Below are positions 1 to 3,862 of a stretch of DNA of 6,853 bases, piece after piece. Positions within the stretch are counted from its first letter, which is position 1, and every line of letters starts with the position of its first letter. A program made the position numbers and the translations under genes. A model generated the notes under the pieces. That model saw only the letters and a list, made by a program, of their open reading frames with translations, did not search any database and was not told the DNA's origin. Location of the stretch: the NCBI GenBank assembly GCA_900764415.1, contig CAAFOA010000102.1, positions 1 through 6,853 of the forward strand. Reading direction: 5' to 3'. This DNA comes from an uncultured Collinsella sp. (GTDB taxonomy: Bacteria; Actinomycetota; Coriobacteriia; Coriobacteriales; Coriobacteriaceae).

Positions 1-13
1 GTATAAGAGACAG
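1..13 (+). other. Nextera/Tn5 mosaic-end adapter remnant (artefact)
   Basis: The first 13 bases, GTATAAGAGACAG, equal the inner 13 bases of the 19-bp Tn5 mosaic end used in Nextera tagmentation libraries. They sit exactly at the sequence edge and interrupt an otherwise open response-regulator frame with a TAA at bases 4-6. Real genomic sequence therefore probably begins at about base 14. A natural Tn5 insertion is much less likely, because nothing else of the transposon is present and the match stops exactly at the end of the element. Confidence 0.9.
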
Positions 14-609
14 TTGGGGTCGAGGCCTGCGAATCATTCGAGCACGTCTCGCGCGATATTCTCGCCGCCGCGCCCGACCTGGTGCTGCTCGACCTCACGC
101 TTCCCGTCAAGGACGGCCAGCATATCTGCCACGAGGTTCGCCGCGAATCCGAGGTTCCCATCATCGTCCTCACGTCGCGCACGACCGAGATCGACGAGGT
201 CATGGCCATGACGCTCGGCGCGGACGACTTTGTTCCCAAGCCCTACAGCGCCCGTGTGCTCGTGGCGCGCATCAATGCCTTGCTGCGTCGCACCGCGGCG
301 GCGGGCGAGCGCAGCACGCTCGTCCACAAGGGACTGGAGCTCGACCTCGCACGCTCCATGGTCACCAACACGCAAACGGGCACCAGCACCGAGCTCACAA
401 AAAACGAACTGCGTATTCTCTCGCTGCTTCTGAGCCGCGCGGGCAAGATTGTTTCGCGCTCGGCCATCATGCAGGATCTGTGGGACTCCGACGCCTTCGT
501 GGACGACAATACGCTTACCGTCAACATCAACCGCCTGCGCACCACGCTCGAAAAAATCGGCATCAAGGGGTATTTGACGACGCACCGCGGCCAAGGCTAT
601 TCGGTCTAG
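14..609 (+). CDS. OmpR/PhoB-family response regulator, 5'-truncated
   Basis: This is the DNA-binding partner of the histidine kinase that follows. About 197 codons are visible, and roughly 30 N-terminal residues, including the first acidic cluster, lie off the edge. The receiver domain shows the phosphoacceptor Asp in VLLDLTLP (Asp codon 91-93), the conserved Thr in VLTSR, and the Lys in PKPYS. After a short linker, the C-terminal half is a winged-helix Trans_Reg_C domain: LTKNELRIL, then the recognition-helix region around TLTVNINRLR, then the wing RGQGYSV just before the TAG. The frame is open back to the adapter, so the in-frame GTG at 82 lies inside the receiver beta strand and is not the start. 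Phosphorylated regulators of this class bind direct repeats at target promoters. The link to BceR/GraR is inferred from the kinase type next door, and the target genes are not visible. Confidence 0.93.
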
Positions 610-618
610 GGGCCGGCT

Positions 619-1662
619 ATGTCGTTTGCCAAGTTCTTTAAAGACGCGCTGCTTCCCGTCGCCGTGTGGACGTGCGGCGTGCTGCTGAGCTGCTTTGTGC
701 TGACGGTCGCCGGTGCACCCGTTTCTATCGTGGTCGTGGCGGTTGGCGTGTCCTTTATCTTTGGTATGCTCGGCATCGTGATCGAGTACGCTCGCCGTCG
801 CCGTTTTCTGCGTCAGTTGGAGCGCGCGGCAGAGGAGCTCGAGAGTCCCGCATGGGTGCAGGAGATGGTGCAATGCCCGACCTATGCCGAGGGCGAGCTC
901 GAGTACGAGGTCTTGCGCCGGGTGGGCAAAGCCGCTTGCGACGAGGTTGCCGAAGGCCGCCGTCAGACCGATGACTATCGCGACTATATCGAGAGCTGGG
1001 TCCATGAGGCCAAGCTGCCCCTGGCGGCGGCCCATCTGATTTTGGAAAACCTGGACGGTAGCGAAGACGACCTGTCGCGCGTGGACGATCTGGCACGCGA
1101 GCTTGCCCGCGTGGAGCGCTATATCGACCAAGCTCTGTACTATGCGCGCTCGGAAGTCGTGGAGCGCGACTACCTGATTCGCCGCTGGGATCTCAAGACC
1201 TTGGTGACGGGCGCGATTAAAGCCAACGCGCGCGAGCTTATCGCGGCGCACGTGGCTCCGGTGTGCGAGAACCTCGACTTTGAGGTCTTTACCGACGAGA
1301 AGTGGCTCGAGTTTATTCTGGGCCAGCTCATTCAGAACAGCATTAAATATGCGCGTGAGGACGGCGCAAAGATCGTGTTTTCGGGTGCGTTGCTGGACGA
1401 GGGTCTGGCAAGCGAGCGCATCGAGCTCACCGTTGCGGACAACGGCTGTGGCGTGTGTGCGGCAGACCTGCCGCGCGTGTTCGAGAAGGGCTTTACCGGC
1501 GACAACGGCCGCACCACCAAGCGTGCAACGGGTATTGGCCTCTACCTGGTGGCGCGCCTGTGCTCCAAGATGGGCATCGACGTCACCGCAGCATCCGACT
1601 CCGGCAAAGGCTTTGTCGTCACGTTTGCCTTCTCAACCAACAAGTTCCAATATTTCGAGTAA
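619..1662 (+). CDS. BceS/GraS-like intramembrane-sensing histidine kinase
   Basis: This 347-residue sensor kinase would phosphorylate the preceding regulator. Two hydrophobic helices (about residues 11-31 and 35-57) are joined by only a few residues, so there is no extracytoplasmic sensor domain. That layout defines the intramembrane-sensing kinases, whose BceS/GraS members get their signal from a BceAB-type ABC transporter. The H-box is WVHEAKLPLAA with His129, like the BceS-type WVHQIKTP motif. The ATPase domain has the N-box QLIQNSIKYA (Asn240), G1 DNGCG (274-278), F-box VFEKGFTG and G2 TGIGLYL (304-310). The 9-base gap to the upstream stop, with AGGGG at 608-612 as ribosome binding site, implies an operon. 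No transporter follows, since the next gene is convergent. If a BceAB pair exists it should be upstream or elsewhere. The BceS-like class is well supported, but the actual ligand is unknown. Confidence 0.9.
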   Translation: MSFAKFFKDALLPVAVWTCGVLLSCFVLTVAGAPVSIVVVAVGVSFIFGMLGIVIEYARRRRFLRQLERAAEELESPAWVQEMVQCPTYAEGELEYEVLRRVGKAACDEVAEGRRQTDDYRDYIESWVHEAKLPLAAAHLILENLDGSEDDLSRVDDLARELARVERYIDQALYYARSEVVERDYLIRRWDLKTLVTGAIKANARELIAAHVAPVCENLDFEVFTDEKWLEFILGQLIQNSIKYAREDGAKIVFSGALLDEGLASERIELTVADNGCGVCAADLPRVFEKGFTGDNGRTTKRATGIGLYLVARLCSKMGIDVTAASDSGKGFVVTFAFSTNKFQYFE

Positions 1663-1692
1663 CGCACACGGCAGACGTCCACCCAAACAAAA

Positions 1693-1727
1693 CGTGCCGC
1701 CTCAAACGGGGCGGCACGCCATCTTTT
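1693..1727 (+). terminator. Intrinsic terminator after kinase, probably bidirectional
   Basis: A perfect 9-bp GC-rich stem, CGTGCCGCC (1693-1701) with GGCGGCACG (1710-1718), encloses an 8-base loop and is followed by CCATCTTTT. On the other strand the hairpin is followed by TTTTGTTT, so it can also stop transcription arriving from uspA. It lies 30 bases past the kinase stop codon. Confidence 0.8.
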
Positions 1728-1759
1728 AATCAGCCAACTCGTTGAAGTACGGTGACGAA

Positions 1760-1850
1760 GGCGCAAGGCCGGGAGGGGTTATCTAAGCCGACATCCCGCA
1801 GCCGCGAAGCGGCGAGGACGTCGGCGTGATAACCCCGCAGGCCCTGCGCC
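1760..1850. repeat. Large imperfect palindrome (91 bases)
   Basis: The arms pair in register over the whole element: GGCGCA (1760-1765) with TGCGCC (1845-1850); GGCC (1767-1770) with GGCC (1840-1843); GGGGTTATC (1775-1783) with GATAACCCC (1828-1836); GCCGAC (1787-1792) with GTCGGC (1820-1825); TCC (1794-1796) with GGA (1816-1818); and GCCGC/GCGGC around a GAA loop at 1801-1813. That is about 33 base pairs broken by small internal loops. It begins 14 bases past the uspA stop on the minus strand. No T-run follows on either strand, so it is not a classical intrinsic terminator. It could be a REP/BIME-like dispersed repeat, a MITE-type element, or a 3' structure that stabilises the uspA mRNA. Confidence 0.75.
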
Positions 1851-1863
1851 GGCGGGAAGGAAC

Positions 1864-2301
1864 CTACTTCACGACCAAGATGTCGCAGTCGGTGTTGCGC
1901 AGCAGGAACGTCGAAATCGAACCCAGCAGCGCATACTTGATCGAGGACAGGCCGCGTGCGCCGCAGAGCACCAGGTCGGGCTTAACCACGTCGAGCATCT
2001 CGTCCTTGAGCGTCTCGCGAATACGGCCGGCGCGAATCATAACCTCGACCTCGGGAATATCGGGATTGGCCTTGGCCTCTTCGAGCTGCTTGGCGATGGA
2101 GTTCTTAAATGCCTCCTCTAGGCCGTTGACCAGATCGACCGGATAGGAACCGGCGCTCTCGAGCGCCGTGGAATCGATAACGTGGCCGATGATTAGCTTG
2201 GCGCCGTTGTTCGCGGCGACCTTGATGGCGCGTGCGAGCACAAAATCCTGCTGCTCAGTACCATCGAGTGAAACAAATACCTTGGTGTAGCCCTCGTTCA
2301 T
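1864..2301 (-). CDS. Universal stress protein, UspA family (single domain)
   Basis: This 145-residue cytoplasmic protein has the usual length of a single-domain Usp. The N-terminal strand KVFVSLDGTEQQ carries the conserved Asp13 that contacts nucleotide in ATP-binding Usps. Near the C-terminus, residues 114-128 fit the ATP-binding pattern G-2x-G-9x-G-S (Gly114, Gly117, Gly127, Ser128), followed by a final strand ending CDILVVK. It is therefore predicted to be an ATP-binding, UspFG/MJ0577-type protein rather than a non-binding UspA type. Usps generally dimerise and accumulate under stress or growth arrest; the specific role is not known. The ATG is well placed behind a perfect AAGGAGG. The gene is monocistronic, divergent from uppP and convergent with the kinase. 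Confidence 0.92.
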   Translation of the reverse strand: MNEGYTKVFVSLDGTEQQDFVLARAIKVAANNGAKLIIGHVIDSTALESAGSYPVDLVNGLEEAFKNSIAKQLEEAKANPDIPEVEVMIRAGRIRETLKDEMLDVVKPDLVLCGARGLSSIKYALLGSISTFLLRNTDCDILVVK

Positions 2302-2306
2302 GGTTT

Positions 2307-2313
2307 CCTCCTT
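2307..2313 (-). promoter_or_regulatory. Ribosome binding site of uspA
   Basis: Read on the minus strand this is AAGGAGG, a full anti-Shine-Dalgarno match five bases before the ATG. It fixes the uspA start at 2301 and suggests strong translation. Confidence 0.85.
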
Positions 2314-2391
2314 GGTCTATCGCACGGGCGCGGGGCTCGTGCATCGGGCGGGCGCGGGCGCGTTGGCCGCCGAACACTTTATCTTGTTGCA

Positions 2392-2397
2392 GTTATA
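2392..2397 (-). promoter_or_regulatory. Candidate -10 element for uspA
   Basis: The minus strand reads TATAAC here, in the context GGGTATAACTG, a plausible -10 about 90 bases before the uspA ATG. No convincing -35 lies 16-18 bases upstream, so the assignment is weak. Confidence 0.25.
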
Positions 2398-2482
2398 CCC
2401 AAGGATTTCGGTTTGACCGCTCGCAATTCTGTGAACGGACGAGTTTTTTGGTAAGGGTAGGCGCAGACGCGCCCGAACGGTT

Positions 2483-2488
2483 GATAAT
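2483..2488 (+). promoter_or_regulatory. Candidate -10 element for uppP
   Basis: GATAAT in TTGATAATGG is one mismatch from the TATAAT consensus and lies about 60 bases before the chosen uppP start. No good -35 is seen at the usual spacing. TTGACC at 2413-2418 is a fine -35 by itself but has no matching -10. The promoter of uppP is therefore uncertain. Confidence 0.25.
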
Positions 2489-2536
2489 GGGACATCGCCC
2501 GCACCGTCCGCAGAACAATATCGGCGGGTGTCTAAC

Positions 2537-2543
2537 GAGGGGG
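2537..2543 (+). promoter_or_regulatory. Ribosome binding site deciding the uppP TTG start
   Basis: GAGGGGG stands five bases before the TTG at 2549. The alternative in-frame GTG at 2528 would place this purine tract inside the coding region and has no comparable site in front of it. Confidence 0.7.
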
Positions 2544-2548
2544 TCCCT

Positions 2549-3529
2549 TTGGATATCATCGAGCTTCTAAAATCTGCCTTCATGGGCCTGGTCGAGGGCA
2601 TCACCGAATGGCTGCCTGTTTCGTCGACCGGTCACATGATCTTGGTGGACGAGTTCGTCAAGATGAACGTGAGCGAGACGTTCTGGAACATGTTCCTGGT
2701 CGTGATTCAGCTCGGCGCCATTCTGGCCGTCTGCGTGCTGTTCTTCCATGAGCTCAATCCGTTCTCGCCCAGCAAGGGCAAGGAGGGCCGCCGCGACACC
2801 TGGGTGCTGTGGGGCAAGATTGTGCTTGGCTGCATTCCCGCCGCGGCAATCGGCCTGCCGCTCAACGACTGGATGGAGGAGCATTTCTACAATGCTCCCG
2901 TCGTGGCGCTGGCGCTCATTGTGTACGGTGTGCTGTTTATCGTGATCGAGAACTGGCGCGCGAGCAAGCGCGAGGAAATGGCCGTTGCCGGTTCGTTTGG
3001 TTCGCGTGCTGTGGTGTCGGGTGGACGTCCCGCCGGTGCGCACTTTGCGGCGCCCGCCGCGGCTACCGCTGAGGATGAGGACGATGACGAGAATCTGGAC
3101 TTTGGCTCCATCGCCACGCTCGAGGACCTGAGCTGGAAGACTGCGCTGGGTATCGGCTGCTTCCAGGTGCTTTCGCTGGTGCCTGGAACGTCTCGCTCCG
3201 GTTCTACCATCATCGGCGGCCTGCTTTTGGGCTGCACGCGTTCGGTGGCGTCCAAGTTTACGTTCTTCCTGGCCATCCCTGTCATGTTTGGCGCGAGTGC
3301 GCTCAAGCTGGTCAAGTATTTCATCAAGGGCGGTACGTTCGGCGCCAACGAGGTCGCTATCCTGGGCGTGGGTTGCGTTGTGGCCTTTGTGGTGTCGCTC
3401 ATCGCCATCAAGTGGCTCATGGGCTTCGTCCGCCGTCACGACTTCAAGTGCTTCGGTGTTTACCGCATCATCCTGGGCATCGTAGTGCTCGCATACTTCT
3501 TCGTTCTGGAGCCGATGCTCGGCCTCTAA
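2549..3529 (+). CDS. uppP: Undecaprenyl-diphosphate phosphatase (BacA/UppP)
   Basis: This integral membrane enzyme converts undecaprenyl pyrophosphate to the monophosphate, the lipid carrier of peptidoglycan and other wall-polymer precursors. Extra UppP activity is a known route to bacitracin resistance. From the TTG start the protein is 326 residues and opens LDIIELLKSAFMGLVEGITEW, matching the family start. The first active-site block is EGITEWLPVSSTGH with Glu16, Glu20 and His29; the second is VPGTSRSGST with Arg216. Hydrophobic segments follow the family pattern. It is longer than E. coli UppP (273) mainly because of a soluble insert, about residues 145-188, between a membrane helix ending IVIENW and the conserved LEDLSWKTAL block. 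The insert is Gly/Ala/Pro-rich and ends in the acidic run EDEDDDEN. The gene stands alone between its own 5' region and a strong terminator. Confidence 0.95.
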   Translation: MDIIELLKSAFMGLVEGITEWLPVSSTGHMILVDEFVKMNVSETFWNMFLVVIQLGAILAVCVLFFHELNPFSPSKGKEGRRDTWVLWGKIVLGCIPAAAIGLPLNDWMEEHFYNAPVVALALIVYGVLFIVIENWRASKREEMAVAGSFGSRAVVSGGRPAGAHFAAPAAATAEDEDDDENLDFGSIATLEDLSWKTALGIGCFQVLSLVPGTSRSGSTIIGGLLLGCTRSVASKFTFFLAIPVMFGASALKLVKYFIKGGTFGANEVAILGVGCVVAFVVSLIAIKWLMGFVRRHDFKCFGVYRIILGIVVLAYFFVLEPMLGL

Positions 3530-3544
3530 CTTAGTCGACGCTGC

Positions 3545-3644
3545 GCGGCGGCCAGGGCGACAACTTGTCATTCAAAGGGGGTGGCATGACCAAAAGGTCT
3601 ATGCCGCCCCCTTTTCATGCCAATTTGTTCGCCCTGACCGTCGC
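3545..3644. repeat. Long imperfect palindrome around the uppP terminator
   Basis: The strong hairpin at 3574-3615 is only the core of a longer inverted repeat. CAGGGCGA (3553-3560) pairs perfectly with TCGCCCTG (3629-3636). Outside it, 3545-3551 pairs with 3638-3644 with one G-T wobble. Between the outer arms and the core, the left-arm stretch at about 3561-3573 matches the reverse complement of the right arm with small gaps and mismatches (for example CAACTTG against CAAATTG). The element is 100 bases long, begins 16 bases after the uppP stop, and is much larger than a terminator needs to be. Confidence 0.7.
3574..3615 (+). terminator. Strong intrinsic terminator of uppP
   Basis: Bases 3574-3587 pair with 3601-3614 over 14 bp, including five consecutive G-C pairs and one T-G wobble. 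The stem continues as GACC/GGTC (3588-3591 with 3596-3599) around an AAAA loop, with one bulged T. The 3' arm ends in TTTT. The A-tract on the left gives only a short T-run on the minus strand. Confidence 0.88.
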
Positions 3645-3690
3645 TCGCTGCTGCTGCCATGACATCGGCGGTTTCGTGATTGTCAATAGA

Positions 3691-3723
3691 TTGGTGCAGA
3701 CTAACCTGACCCCATTGCACCAA
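3691..3723. repeat. Inverted repeat upstream of pcrA
   Basis: TTGGTGCA (3691-3698) is exactly complementary to TGCACCAA (3716-3723) across a 17-base spacer, and the match extends by GA/TC with one bulge. It lies upstream of the best promoter candidate. A weaker promoter-like pair (TTGTCA 3680-3685, TAACCT 3702-3707) overlaps it. It may be a protein-binding operator or a hairpin; no function is established. Confidence 0.45.
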
Positions 3724-3770
3724 ATCCGTTGGGGCGAGCCTGACGGTGACGCACGGAGTCGTGGTGTGAT

Positions 3771-3801
3771 TTGCGTCGGTGTCCGCGCGGCTCGGTATAC
3801 T
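3771..3801 (+). promoter_or_regulatory. Probable promoter of pcrA
   Basis: TATACT (3796-3801) is a close match to the -10 consensus. TTGCGT (3771-3776) is a possible -35 at a long 19-base spacing. The resulting 5' leader would be about 55 bases. The -10 is convincing, the -35 less so. Confidence 0.45.
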
Positions 3802-3850
3802 GGTACGGCTCAAACTATGGCGCTGCCCGCAGGCGCGCCGTCCGTCAGAT

Positions 3851-3856
3851 GAGGAG
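3851..3856 (+). promoter_or_regulatory. Ribosome binding site deciding the pcrA start
   Basis: GAGGAG stands six bases before the ATG at 3863. The longer in-frame reading from 3779 would begin upstream of the likely transcription start and would bury this site inside the gene. Confidence 0.8.
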
Positions 3857-3862
3857 TCGCCC

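Larger units (their letters stand above)
3530..3862 (+). other. Intergenic region uppP to pcrA
   Basis: This 333-base gap holds no supportable gene. Its left third is the long palindrome with the uppP terminator. The middle has an 8-bp inverted repeat (3691-3723). The right end has a probable promoter (about 3771-3801) and the helicase ribosome binding site. I see no GAAC-N4-GTTC actinobacterial or Bacillus-type SOS box here, so LexA control of the helicase is not supported. Confidence 0.6.

Noticed and set aside
82..84. GTG as the start of the response regulator
   Set aside because: It lies three codons before the phosphoacceptor Asp, inside a receiver beta strand, and the frame is open upstream to the adapter remnant.
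34..1251. 405-codon open frame on the minus strand opposite the two-component genes
   Set aside because: It runs antisense through two genes with clear catalytic motifs. It is His/Ala/Arg-rich without recognisable domains, as expected for the shadow of GC-rich codon usage.
1760..1850. CRISPR repeat or tRNA-like structure at the palindrome
   Set aside because: There is only one copy and no regularly spaced direct repeats. The fold is a single long hairpin with no cloverleaf or CCA end.
2528..2530. GTG as the start of uppP
   Set aside because: It lacks a ribosome binding site and adds seven residues with no family counterpart. The TTG at 2549 has GAGGGGG in front and starts exactly where UppP proteins normally start.
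2567..3571. 334-codon open frame on the minus strand opposite uppP
   Set aside because: It lies fully antisense to a gene with intact UppP active-site motifs, has no plausible ribosome binding site, and is charged and of low-complexity character without a family pattern.
3779..3862. Longer PcrA reading from 3779
   Set aside because: The extra 28 codons cover the likely promoter and the GAGGAG ribosome binding site of the ATG at 3863.
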